Shown here in pieces: positions 25,504 to 33,798 of a stretch of 64,000 nt of DNA. Made by a program: the position numbers and the translations under genes. Position 1 is the first letter of the stretch; the number at the start of each line of letters is the position of its first letter. The stretch comes from Spirochaetaceae bacterium. Lineage in GTDB: Bacteria; Spirochaetota; Spirochaetia; WTKD01. The stretch lies in the NCBI GenBank assembly GCA_011524535.1, contig WTKD01000013.1, positions 1 to 64,000 of the forward strand, in the 5' to 3' direction. A model generated the notes under the pieces. That model was given only the letters and a program-made list of their open reading frames with translations. It did no database searches and had not been told where the DNA came from.

Positions 25504-27554
25504 TGTTTCCCCGCGACCTATTAATGACCCCAATCTTATCGCTTTCTTTTCTCACTGATAGAAGAAAAGATATTTTAACTCAATTATCTTGCCTAACTGT
25601 ATGGGAAACTCTCATGTATCATCCCATGCGGTACGAAGATCGAACTCGTGTTGGGAAGATAACAAATCAATGCGGAGAAAAATCAACGTCTGCTGTGAAG
25701 ATTCTGAACCATGGCTATTTCCCATTTCGTGGAAAATCAACCCTCCAAATAACTGTGGGCGACGATTCAATGCAGGCTTATCTCCTTTGCTTCGGAAGAA
25801 ATTTTCTTGCTAAATATCTGCCCGTGGGTTCTTCTGTACTTCTTTATACACATTTTGTGAAATCCAGAGGGCGATGGGTCAGCAGCCAGTTTGAATATAC
25901 TCAAGAGGCGAACGCTTCCGATTTTCTGACCATAAAACCTGTATACCTACTCAGAAAAGGTATTCAACAAAAATCTCTTCACCTCCTCATGCAGAAGATC
26001 CTTATCAAATTCCTTCCTTCTCTCGAAGACGATATAGACACAAAATGGCTATTGGAATGCCTAGGAGCCGATGAACTTGCCTATTTTTCAACTACCAAGC
26101 AGATATACGCCCAAGTACTTCGCGCAATCCATCAGCCCAATTCCATAGAAACGGTGCCTATTGCAAAGAAAATTCTTGCATTCAGAAATTTAATTGGCAT
26201 ACACACTCGGTACTCACTCTATGCTGCAAATAATTACCACCCGCTGCCAGAACCCCTAGAATTGAAAAATGAAATATTCCAAAATATTCCATTTACACTT
26301 ACCGATTCACAGCATACCGCTTTGACCGAAAGTATTGCCCATCTTCAAAACAATAGAACTGGACGCCATCTTATTCAAGGAGATGTTGGCTGTGGAAAAA
26401 CAATCGTTGCTCTCATTATTGCAATATTGCTTGCAAAACTAGGACATAAAACAATTTTTCTTGCCCCAACGTATCTTCTTGCAATTCAACATGCGCAGAA
26501 GAACAAAAAACTGATCGAATCGTACAATTTGAGCTCTGACATAATGCATAGTGGGCTCACACAAAAAACACTAGATACTGTTCGTAAAAATTTCTCAGAT
26601 GGGAGTATCGACATATTGTTTGGTACCCACAAACTTATTTATGAAAGTATGCCTCAGAGTAAATTTACTTTATTGATCATCGATGAACAACAACGCTTTG
26701 GGGTGGAACAACGAAAAGCACTCCTCTCTACTCAATCGCCACCTCCTTTTGTACTGATGCTAAGCGCAACTCCTATACCTAGGAGTGTTGCCCATATCAT
26801 AAGTGGGTATGTTTCAGTTAGTACGATACAGGAAAAACCAGTCTATCAAAAGCCGGTAAAAACTCATCTATCTTCCCAAAAAAATATCGAGCAGGCGTAT
26901 CGACTCATCGAGAATGAATTAAAAAAAGGAAATCAGGCCTATATTGTGTTTCCAAGAATTCATGAAGCAAAAAATTTGCGTAGCATAGAATCAATGCTAC
27001 AAACCATAGAAAAAAGATTTAATCCCTATGCCTGCGGTATGGTTCATTCAAAAATGGATTCTAAAGATATTGTATCAGAAATGACACTCTTCTCCGAAGG
27101 AAAAACAAAGGTATTGCTTGCTAGTAGCATTATCGAAGTCGGGATAGATGTAAAAACTGCAACGGTTCTCCTCGTCGAACACGCAGAACTGTTTGGACTC
27201 TCGACCCTTCATCAACTAAGGGGGCGTGTTGGGCGGGGCACTCTGCAATCATATTGCTGTTATTCTTTTTCGGAAGAACTATCTGAGAACGCCAAGCAAC
27301 GATTGAAGATTCTATATGAGACCAATGATGGATTTACAATAGCCGAACAAGATTTACTTCTTCGCGGACCAGGAGATCTCGCAGGAACAAACCAGTCTGG
27401 ACACACTGCTCAGTCTTTTCAGTTGGCTTTGAAATATCCGGAAATACTTGAAGCTTCAAAAAAGATTGCAATACATTTACTGACCGATCCTGAAACCTTA
27501 CACCGTATGGATATGACAGAGACTCCACGAGAACTTGAAGGAGGTATTTTATGA
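25503..27554 (+). CDS. recG: ATP-dependent DNA helicase RecG
   Basis: Remodels stalled replication forks and Holliday junctions. An N-terminal OB/wedge domain is followed by helicase motifs: Walker A QGDVGCGKTIVAL (~residue 292), GTHKLIY, the DEAH-variant IIDEQQRFGVEQR (~393), LSATPIPRS, and VGIDVKTATVLLVEHAELFGLSTLHQLRGRVGRG. It ends with the family-specific FTIAEQDLLLRGPGDLAGTNQSG. 683 residues. It is translationally coupled to dnaE (TAATG); a second Met at residue 8 is also possible. Confidence 0.95.
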   Translation: MFPRDLLMTPILSLSFLTDRRKDILTQLSCLTVWETLMYHPMRYEDRTRVGKITNQCGEKSTSAVKILNHGYFPFRGKSTLQITVGDDSMQAYLLCFGRNFLAKYLPVGSSVLLYTHFVKSRGRWVSSQFEYTQEANASDFLTIKPVYLLRKGIQQKSLHLLMQKILIKFLPSLEDDIDTKWLLECLGADELAYFSTTKQIYAQVLRAIHQPNSIETVPIAKKILAFRNLIGIHTRYSLYAANNYHPLPEPLELKNEIFQNIPFTLTDSQHTALTESIAHLQNNRTGRHLIQGDVGCGKTIVALIIAILLAKLGHKTIFLAPTYLLAIQHAQKNKKLIESYNLSSDIMHSGLTQKTLDTVRKNFSDGSIDILFGTHKLIYESMPQSKFTLLIIDEQQRFGVEQRKALLSTQSPPPFVLMLSATPIPRSVAHIISGYVSVSTIQEKPVYQKPVKTHLSSQKNIEQAYRLIENELKKGNQAYIVFPRIHEAKNLRSIESMLQTIEKRFNPYACGMVHSKMDSKDIVSEMTLFSEGKTKVLLASSIIEVGIDVKTATVLLVEHAELFGLSTLHQLRGRVGRGTLQSYCCYSFSEELSENAKQRLKILYETNDGFTIAEQDLLLRGPGDLAGTNQSGHTAQSFQLALKYPEILEASKKIAIHLLTDPETLHRMDMTETPRELEGGIL

Positions 27555-28117
27555 GAGTTGTTCAGGGCCGATTGAAAAACCTCCGTATCCCCACCATACC
27601 CGGTCCTCACCGCCCTTTTACCGCAAAAGCTCGGGAATGGCTTTTTTATTGCTTAGGGGACATAATCGGTTTGGATTTTCTCGATTTATTTGCAGGAACT
27701 GGTATCGTCTCACTGGAAGCATTTTCAGCTGGAGCTTATCCCGTTTCAGTCGACCGCAATAAGCGCACCGCAGTACACGTTCGAGCCTTCTTGCAAAAAA
27801 ATGCTTTGTCCTGGCCCTATATCACTCAGCCAGCAGAAGCCTTTCTCAAACAAAAGAAGCGAACATTCGATATTGTCTTTTGCGATCCTCCGTTTGCTTA
27901 CAACTACACCGCCGATCTTCTTTTGCAATTACTAAATGCTTCCTTATTAAAAACGAATGCTCGTGTGATCATCCACACTACCAAAAAGGTCCCTATTACC
28001 ATTCCAAACCATTTCTTGGTAACTAAAGAAAAAGAATTTGGGTTTTCCTTGGTGAGAATTCTTGAACATAAGGGTAACATCTCTCATGTATCCACCACGA
28101 ACAATACTATAACCTGA
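27551..28117 (+). CDS. rsmD: 16S rRNA (guanine-966-N2)-methyltransferase RsmD
   Basis: Methylates a guanine in 16S rRNA on the assembled small subunit. Seen: N-terminal MRVVQGRLKNLRI, RPFTAKAREWLF, the SAM motif FLDLFAGTGIVSLEAFSAGA and the catalytic FCDPPFAYNY. 188 residues, normal. It overlaps the recG stop by 4 nt (ATGA). It is last in the dnaE-recG-rsmD operon. Confidence 0.92.
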   Translation: MRVVQGRLKNLRIPTIPGPHRPFTAKAREWLFYCLGDIIGLDFLDLFAGTGIVSLEAFSAGAYPVSVDRNKRTAVHVRAFLQKNALSWPYITQPAEAFLKQKKRTFDIVFCDPPFAYNYTADLLLQLLNASLLKTNARVIIHTTKKVPITIPNHFLVTKEKEFGFSLVRILEHKGNISHVSTTNNTIT

Positions 28118-28184
28118 TAATTTCTCTGAAAAATACTCCTCGATCTATCCTCAGAATTCAAGATAAGATAGATATCTAGAATTC

Positions 28185-28213
28185 TTGCCAGCAGCCGATC
28201 TGCACAGTATAGT
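28185..28213 (+). promoter_or_regulatory. candidate leaderless promoter of the HMA-like gene
   Basis: -35 TTGCCA, an exact 17-nt spacer, -10 TATAGT, then 5 nt (GAGTC) to the ATG at 28219. This is one of the clearest cases in the window; there is no space for a ribosome binding site. Confidence 0.6.
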
Positions 28214-28218
28214 GAGTC

Positions 28219-28464
28219 ATGAATAAACTTGTAGAATCAATCATTGATCTGAAGGGAGCGCAATGTACCTCCTGCAGCATAGCGATTTCACATATGGCTC
28301 GAAGATTGCCTGGCATTGAAGACGTTATCCACGATAAGCGCAGCAACACATTGCGTGTAGCACATTCTGGAGATAAAACAAACATACAAAAAATTTGTGA
28401 ATATGTACAAAGAATTGGCTACGAAGCATACCCTAGGGCAGAAGAAAAAAAGCTAAAAAATTGA
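28219..28464 (+). CDS. small heavy-metal-associated (HMA)-like domain protein
   Basis: An 81-residue protein with the ferredoxin-like HMA layout: metal-site motif GAQCTSCSIAIS (CxxC at residues ~15-18), GIEDVIHDKRSNTLRVAH, and the closing KICEYVQRIGYEAY. In copper chaperones and metal-ATPase N-domains the CxxC binds Cu(I) or similar metals. The usual Met before the first Cys (MxCxxC) is Gln here (AQC), so metal preference may differ. No metal ATPase is nearby. It is transcribed from its own promoter and followed by a hairpin terminator. Confidence 0.75.
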   Translation: MNKLVESIIDLKGAQCTSCSIAISHMARRLPGIEDVIHDKRSNTLRVAHSGDKTNIQKICEYVQRIGYEAYPRAEEKKLKN

Positions 28465-28505
28465 GCACCTGAAAACACAAAAAGACATGTTTCCAGATAA
28501 GGCGT

Positions 28506-28537
28506 AGCCATCCGAAAAATAATCCGAATGGCTTTTT
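28506..28537 (+). terminator. probable intrinsic terminator after the HMA-like gene
   Basis: AGCCATCCG ... CCGAATGGCT forms a hairpin with one mismatch, followed by TTTTT on the plus strand, 42 nt after the stop codon. It lies between converging genes. On the minus strand the stem is not followed by a T-run, so it would not terminate rpsD well. Confidence 0.6.
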
Positions 28538-28541
28538 AAGA

Positions 28542-29159
28542 CTATTTAGAGTAGTATTCTACGATCAATTGTATTTCAGCTATCACTGGTATTTTGTCGG
28601 CTGGAGGCACCGCATGCACAGATACGGTCAGATCGTCTGGCGACACGCCTATCCATTCTGGAATTTCACGTATTGAATTCTCAGACAACAACCTACGACA
28701 AAGATCTACAACATTCTTCTTCGGGCGAACCTTTAGAACATCTCCAGGACGAAGCTGGATAGAAGGTATATCTACACGGCGATCATTTAACAAGAACTGA
28801 CCATGCGTGGCAAGTTGCCTGGCTTGATTCCTACTACATGCAAATCCAGCGCGATACAACACGCTATCTAACCGTTGTTCGAGCATAACCAACATGTTAT
28901 CACCAGTAACCCCTTTCTTAGACTTTGCTTTAAAAAAGAGATTTCTAAACTGCTTCTCTGATAGGCCGTAAGAAAATTTTAGTTTTTGTTTTTCAATGAG
29001 TTGCTTACCAAATTCACTAATACGTTTACGACCCCTACGCATCTGCGCACCAGGTGGCTTTGGCTTCCTCTTGAGTAGCCTATCGTATTTAGCGTTTCCA
29101 AAAATATTCTGTCCGAATTTACGGACTAGTTTCCCGCGTTTAATGCTATTTCTTGCCAT
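28542..29159 (-). CDS. rpsD: 30S ribosomal protein S4
   Basis: A primary 16S rRNA-binding protein of the small subunit. Seen: the basic N-terminus MARNSIKRGKLVRKFG, GLSEKQFRNLFFKA, and the S4 RNA-binding domain LEQRLDSVLYRAGFACSRNQARQLATHGQFLLNDRRVDIPS. The length of 205 residues is standard. The N-terminal zinc-binding cysteines of some S4 forms are absent. It stands alone here, away from the alpha operon, with its own promoter just upstream. Confidence 0.97.
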   Translation of the reverse strand: MARNSIKRGKLVRKFGQNIFGNAKYDRLLKRKPKPPGAQMRRGRKRISEFGKQLIEKQKLKFSYGLSEKQFRNLFFKAKSKKGVTGDNMLVMLEQRLDSVLYRAGFACSRNQARQLATHGQFLLNDRRVDIPSIQLRPGDVLKVRPKKNVVDLCRRLLSENSIREIPEWIGVSPDDLTVSVHAVPPADKIPVIAEIQLIVEYYSK

Positions 29160-29170
29160 ACTGAATTAAA

Positions 29171-29199
29171 ATTCTAGCATATCAAAATAATAGAGTCAA
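29171..29199 (-). promoter_or_regulatory. candidate near-leaderless promoter of rpsD
   Basis: Minus strand: -35 TTGACT, a 17-nt spacer, -10 TAGAAT, 11 nt (TTTAATTCAGT), then ATG. No Shine-Dalgarno sequence is present. The predicted 5' leader is only about 4-5 nt, unusual for a ribosomal protein gene. Confidence 0.55.
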
Positions 29200-29200
29200 T

Positions 29201-30061
29201 TTATCCTTTTACCGATCCAAGCGTTAGCCCTGTGATGAGCCATCTTGCAGAAAATAAAAAAAGTGCCATAACAGGAACCGAAACCATCATCGCACCGGCT
29301 GCAAACAAACCCCATTGGGTTTGAAACTGCTCCTGTAATCGAGCTAATCCCAGAGGCCATGTGATCATACTCGGTGATTGTAAAAAAATCCTTGCTAACA
29401 AAAAGTCGTTCCAAATTTGAGTGAAATTGAACAGCAAAGCGATTGCAAGAGCCGGTGCAGAAAGAGGCAAGATAACCCGGTAGAACACCTGGAATCGGTT
29501 TAATCCATCAACCAATCCGGCTTGTTCCAATTCACGGGGAATAGTGTCGTAATATCCCTTTAAAATCCAGATTGAAAAAGGAACCGCTGTCACAGAATAC
29601 GCAAAAATGGTTCCATGCCACGTATTTATGAGCCCTGCCCTTGTTGCAATAATATATAGTGGCAATAGTAACATAGCGCCTGGAATCATCTGTGTTGCTA
29701 ACAACGTTATGATCATCAGTTTTCTGCCAGGAAAATACCAGCGTGAAATAGCATAGGCTGAACTTGCCGCAATCGAAACACCAATCAAGGAAGTAGATAT
29801 AGTCAATAACAGGCTGTTGGAGAGCCACTGTAAGAAATCACGTTCAACCAGCATACTCACATAATTATTCAACGTAGCATCCTCAGGAATAATGGCCATA
29901 TCTGTTGAAAGGAGTCTATTTGAAGGACGTATCGAGACAGAAGCAATCCGTAATACCGGATAAACGGTAATGATACACATACAAATAAGAACTGCATGGA
30001 TGAGTATCCGTTTAAAAGGAGAGTCTCCCCTCCTCGAAAAAAAGAATTGTCTGATTGTCAC
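29201..30061 (-). CDS. maltose/sugar-type ABC transporter permease (MalG-like)
   Basis: The inner-membrane permease of a carbohydrate importer. About six hydrophobic helices and the EAA loop ELEQAGLVDGLNRFQVFYRVILPLSAP, which docks the ATPase. It ends in FLFSARWLITGLTLGSVKG, the C-terminus typical of MalG. 286 residues. It overlaps the MalF-like gene by 4 nt. It is last in the binding protein-MalF-MalG operon; no ATPase gene is present, so a shared MsmK/MalK encoded elsewhere is expected. Confidence 0.88.
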   Translation of the reverse strand: MTIRQFFFSRRGDSPFKRILIHAVLICMCIITVYPVLRIASVSIRPSNRLLSTDMAIIPEDATLNNYVSMLVERDFLQWLSNSLLLTISTSLIGVSIAASSAYAISRWYFPGRKLMIITLLATQMIPGAMLLLPLYIIATRAGLINTWHGTIFAYSVTAVPFSIWILKGYYDTIPRELEQAGLVDGLNRFQVFYRVILPLSAPALAIALLFNFTQIWNDFLLARIFLQSPSMITWPLGLARLQEQFQTQWGLFAAGAMMVSVPVMALFLFSARWLITGLTLGSVKG

Positions 30062-31095
30062 AGTGTTTCTCCTTCCTTCAGGCGTTTTTTCTCTGATTGA
30101 AATTGTATGTCAGGCTTTGTTACTTTGAGAAGTATTAGGCTAATGCTCAACAAAATTAAGAAAATTATCAAAGCAAGAGCGGATGCAAATCCAATTCTAA
30201 ATTCCAAAAAAGCCGCACGAAACAGAGCTGTCACCAATATGTCTGTTGTTTCCAGTTCATTTTGGTTTAATAAGTACGGAACATTGAAATTGTTGAAGGT
30301 CCATACAACCCCAAGGATAATCGCTGGAACCATAACAGGTTTCATCAATGGGATGGTTACATTGGTAAGTCTTTGAAATTTTGATACTCCATCTATTTCT
30401 GCTGCATCGTAGAAAGTTGGATTTATTGATTGAAGTCCTCCAAGCAAAATGATCGCCATAAACGGTACACCAAGCCATATATTTGTTATATTGACCGCTA
30501 TAAAATTCCACACTCCGTCGGTTAGCCATCGAATTTTTTCGATGTCAAAATATCCAAGAATCGTGTTTATGTATCCATATTCGTAATTAAATTCGCCTCG
30601 GAATGCGAGTACAGCAATAACTTGAGGAACAGCCCAAGGGAATAACAGTAATGCACGATAGAGTCCACGCAACCTCATCGGACGATTAAGAAGTACAGCC
30701 ATAAAAAATCCAATAGAAACATGGAACGTGACCTGAATCGCTGTCCACAGCATTGTCCTGAGTAGTATTGGAAAAAAATACTGCTGTTTTAATATGGGAA
30801 CGGTGAAAATATTGGCTATATTTGTGAAGAATTGACCAATACTATGCGAAAGACCCGATGAGACCCGTAGATTTGAAAGGTTCATATTGCTGAACGAGAG
30901 CACGAAAGTATAGACAATTGGGTAGAGAATTAGAACAGCAATGCCAATAACCGCAGGAGCTATTAGAACGATGGGTAAAGCTTTTCGGAATTTTAGGGTT
31001 TTATGAAGAAAGAGGTAGAGAAGAACTTCCATCAGCACAATGGCACCGACTACCGCCAATACCGTAAAGCCAACGTTAGTTACATTGCGAAACAT
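30058..31095 (-). CDS. maltose/sugar-type ABC transporter permease (MalF-like)
   Basis: Partner permease of the MalG-like protein. Several hydrophobic helices, with the EAA loop FYDAAEIDGVSKFQRLTNVTIPLMKP. The 345 residues include an extra N-terminal hydrophobic segment (GFTVLAVVGAIVLMEVLLYLFL) before the core, as in MalF-type proteins, but without the very large periplasmic loop of E. coli MalF (514 residues). It lies 34 nt after the binding-protein gene. Confidence 0.87.
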   Translation of the reverse strand: MFRNVTNVGFTVLAVVGAIVLMEVLLYLFLHKTLKFRKALPIVLIAPAVIGIAVLILYPIVYTFVLSFSNMNLSNLRVSSGLSHSIGQFFTNIANIFTVPILKQQYFFPILLRTMLWTAIQVTFHVSIGFFMAVLLNRPMRLRGLYRALLLFPWAVPQVIAVLAFRGEFNYEYGYINTILGYFDIEKIRWLTDGVWNFIAVNITNIWLGVPFMAIILLGGLQSINPTFYDAAEIDGVSKFQRLTNVTIPLMKPVMVPAIILGVVWTFNNFNVPYLLNQNELETTDILVTALFRAAFLEFRIGFASALALIIFLILLSISLILLKVTKPDIQFQSEKKRLKEGETL

Positions 31096-31129
31096 ATTCG
31101 ACTCCCTATCTCTCGTCTTCGTAATCTAT

Positions 31130-32332
31130 CTATTGCAGGTTTTGTATACCCGCTTCTGCTGTTTCCTGCATAGCTCTTGCCGCGTCGTTCGGGGATTTCC
31201 CCGAAAAAAGTACTGCATTCATCTCTGGTTTTATGGCATCCCATACTGCACGCATTTCTATGACGGAAGGCATAGGAGTTCCATAAGACATCTGCTTACC
31301 TGAACTTGCAAGAATCGGATCATCGGCAACCAATGGTGAATCTAGAACAGATTTTCGTGCAGGAAGTCTTTTAAAGGCAGATACCATCTCTTCTTGCACT
31401 TCTGCAGAAAGAGCATACGCTATGAATTCCTTAATAAGTTCTCTTTTTTCTTCTGCCAATCCGGCGGTTACCATAAAGTATTTTCCACTAGTATATGGAG
31501 CTGGATATTCTCCCGTCTTGTTTATCATTGGAAGTGGAGCAATACCGAGATCGTCTCCAAATACACTTACATAATCGCTGAGCGACCAATCTCCATTTAC
31601 AATAAATCCAGCCTTCCCCTCTTTAAACAGAGTGTCTGCGGTTCCATAATCAGATTCTTCTGGAACAATTCCATACACTGTTTTTAAATCGCTCAGAAAT
31701 GCCAATGTATCTACCATGGCGCTGGTGTTTAAAGTTGGAGTCACACCATCCTCGGCAAAAACTTGACCGCCAAAACCACCAAGCCAAGGAACCAACCAAA
31801 ACGGTTCTATTTGGTTATATACCAATCCGTATACCCCATCGCCAGTAATAGACTCTGCGGCGTCAATGAATTCATTAACATCGTTTGGAGCAGAACTGAT
31901 TAGATTCTTATTGTACAAAAGCATGAGATGGTTTCCGGCTGAGATAGGAACGGCATACGCATCTCCATTAAATGTAACTGTGTCGACAAAAACATCTGCA
32001 TCGTACATATCATTTACGACATCAAGCAATCCAGCGGTTTTAAATGGCCCCGCATGGTCGTTTACCGTCCACAAAAAATCAGGAGGAGCGCCCGCTATAC
32101 TAGCACTAATGTAATCTTCTCTTAGCGCCTCTGTGTCTTTCGATACTATTTCAAGAGCAAATCCAGTTTGTTCCTCAAAACGTGCTGCCAATGTATTCAG
32201 CCAATCGAGAGCCTGCTCTGACTCACCTTCATTGGTCCACAAGACTATTGAATTTTGATCTTCACTAGCACCACCTGCGAATACAGGAAGAATGCAGACG
32301 AACAAAAAGAAAACAAGGATTTTTGACTTCAT
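31130..32332 (-). CDS. maltose/maltodextrin-type extracellular solute-binding protein (MalE-like)
   Basis: The substrate receptor of the importer. The signal peptide MKSKILVFFLFVCILPVFAGGASED has no lipobox cysteine, so it is probably released or held by the N-terminal segment. The mature protein has family-1 binding-protein features: IVLWTNEGESEQALDWLNTLAARFEEQTG, GDWSLSDYVSVFG, APYTSGKYFMVTAG, and the MalE-like end SYGTPMPSVIEMRAVWDAIKPEMNAVLFSG. That supports a maltodextrin-type ligand, though this is not proven. 400 residues, with a good AAGGAG ribosome binding site 8 nt before the ATG. It is the first gene of the operon. Confidence 0.88.
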   Translation of the reverse strand: MKSKILVFFLFVCILPVFAGGASEDQNSIVLWTNEGESEQALDWLNTLAARFEEQTGFALEIVSKDTEALREDYISASIAGAPPDFLWTVNDHAGPFKTAGLLDVVNDMYDADVFVDTVTFNGDAYAVPISAGNHLMLLYNKNLISSAPNDVNEFIDAAESITGDGVYGLVYNQIEPFWLVPWLGGFGGQVFAEDGVTPTLNTSAMVDTLAFLSDLKTVYGIVPEESDYGTADTLFKEGKAGFIVNGDWSLSDYVSVFGDDLGIAPLPMINKTGEYPAPYTSGKYFMVTAGLAEEKRELIKEFIAYALSAEVQEEMVSAFKRLPARKSVLDSPLVADDPILASSGKQMSYGTPMPSVIEMRAVWDAIKPEMNAVLFSGKSPNDAARAMQETAEAGIQNLQ

Positions 32333-32361
32333 ATAAGTAACTCCTTTGAAGGTATTATTCT

Positions 32362-32391
32362 ATTATATATTATATTAGTCTAGTAAGTCAA
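32362..32391 (-). promoter_or_regulatory. promoter of the sugar ABC transporter operon
   Basis: Minus strand: -35 TTGACT, an 18-nt AT-rich spacer, consensus -10 TATAAT, then a ~29-nt leader containing AAGGAG. Unlike several other promoters here, it leaves normal room for a leader and a ribosome binding site. Confidence 0.7.
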
Positions 32392-32407
32392 TAATATATA
32401 TATTATT
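32390..32407. promoter_or_regulatory. 18-bp perfect palindrome abutting the ABC operon -35 box
   Basis: AATAATATATATATTATT reads the same on both strands and overlaps the outer edge of the -35 box by 2 nt. It could be an operator or an AT-rich upstream promoter element. Being pure A/T, it may also be chance in an AT-rich spacer. Confidence 0.35.
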
Positions 32408-32511
32408 TCTCTCCGAGCTACAGACATCTAGATGTGAGATATTTGAATATCTGTAGTCCCCCAAAATATCTAAACACTATTATAACACGGTATGAACTGC
32501 TAGGATTACAC

Positions 32512-33798
32512 ATGATATCCGCACGAATTCCCAAGGGATTCCACGACAGCCTTCCCAAAGATGAATATAGACGCCAATCGCTAATAAGTTCTATTCGAAA
32601 TACGTGTTTTTTGATGGGTTATATGCCCATAGACACCCCTACCTTGGAATTTTCCGAGATTCTGCTAGGCAAGGGGGGTGGAGAAACCGACAAACAAGTC
32701 TATTCGTTTGTTGATCCGGGGGGGAGAAGTCTTTCACTGCGTTATGATCTAACCGTCCCATTGGCCAGATTTATATCGCAGCATAAACAAGACATAGTCA
32801 TGCCTTTTCGAAGATTTCATGTTGGAAAAGTGTTCCGAGGAGAGAAACCTCAAAAAGGACGTTACCGAGAGTTCTATCAATGCGACTGGGATCTCATCGC
32901 AGAATCTTCGCTGTGGGGAGACTGGGAAGTACTCCACTCAATTCTTGTTGTACTCGACGCACTCACCATCCCAGACTACCATGTGTCTTTTTCTCATCGA
33001 GGTATTCTTCCTTGTTTCTTGAAGAAGCTAGCCATTGAAGATTCGCATTCTGAACTTCTACGCATAATAGACAAACGCACAAAAATTGGGGATAAGGCTT
33101 GCCTGGAATTACTTGAAAACACCATAGGTAAAGAAAAAGCAAGCCCCCTGCTTAGATTGATTACAAAGGGTGCATCGAATGCTGACACTTTTGACCAATT
33201 ACAAGAATACCTTTCCGAAGAACTCAAAGACTACATGCGCGAAATATTTTCTCTCATCGATACAAGCGAATATACAAATCGAATACTATTCGACCCCAGC
33301 ATCACTCGAGGCTTGGATTATTATACAGGCATTGTTTTCGAAACTTTTTTTGACAAACTTCCTCGTATAGGTTCAATTTGCTCCGGCGGCCGGTATGATA
33401 ATCTTGCTGCACTGTATGGCGGTTCCGATATGCCGGGGGTGGGAGCATCGATAGGTCTAGACAGATTACTAGCCGGACTAGATGAAACTTCCTCTGCTCA
33501 GTCTAGTATTTCCTCGAAACATGTCCTTGTGTGCTACGAACACACAACTTCTGTCTCTCTTTCGCAAACATATCTGCGTACGCTTCGGGCTCAGGGCATC
33601 GTTGCGGAACAATATCCTAGTGAAAAGACTCTAAAAAAGCAATTTTTGTACGCAGAAAAATCAAATATTCCCTTTGTACTGCGCTTCGACGATGCCGACA
33701 ACGGAATATTGAAGCATCTAGCAACAGCACAAACAATCTCGGTCTCTGATCCACAGCAGTTATTCCCTTTTATCGAAACATATGCCGAATCCCGTTAA
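32512..33798 (+). CDS. hisS: histidyl-tRNA synthetase
   Basis: A class II synthetase charging tRNA-His. The start is set to the ATG giving MISARIPKGFHDSLP (weak SD AGGAT), because the 26 extra residues in the ORF track have no family match. Seen: TPTLEFSEILLGKGGGETDKQVYSF, YDLTVPLARFI, motif 2 FRGEKPQKGRYREFYQCD, the His-A loop GLDYYTGIVFE and motif 3 GASIGLDRLLAGL. The C-terminal anticodon-binding domain is present. 428 residues, normal; its active-site blocks favour HisS over the HisZ paralog. It overlaps the DEAH helicase by 17 nt. Confidence 0.92.
   Translation: MISARIPKGFHDSLPKDEYRRQSLISSIRNTCFLMGYMPIDTPTLEFSEILLGKGGGETDKQVYSFVDPGGRSLSLRYDLTVPLARFISQHKQDIVMPFRRFHVGKVFRGEKPQKGRYREFYQCDWDLIAESSLWGDWEVLHSILVVLDALTIPDYHVSFSHRGILPCFLKKLAIEDSHSELLRIIDKRTKIGDKACLELLENTIGKEKASPLLRLITKGASNADTFDQLQEYLSEELKDYMREIFSLIDTSEYTNRILFDPSITRGLDYYTGIVFETFFDKLPRIGSICSGGRYDNLAALYGGSDMPGVGASIGLDRLLAGLDETSSAQSSISSKHVLVCYEHTTSVSLSQTYLRTLRAQGIVAEQYPSEKTLKKQFLYAEKSNIPFVLRFDDADNGILKHLATAQTISVSDPQQLFPFIETYAESR

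Noticed and set aside
28168-28187. AGAATTC ... GAATTCT inverted repeat before the HMA gene as terminator of rsmD
   Set aside because: The loop is long and there is no T-run after the stem; it may be chance.
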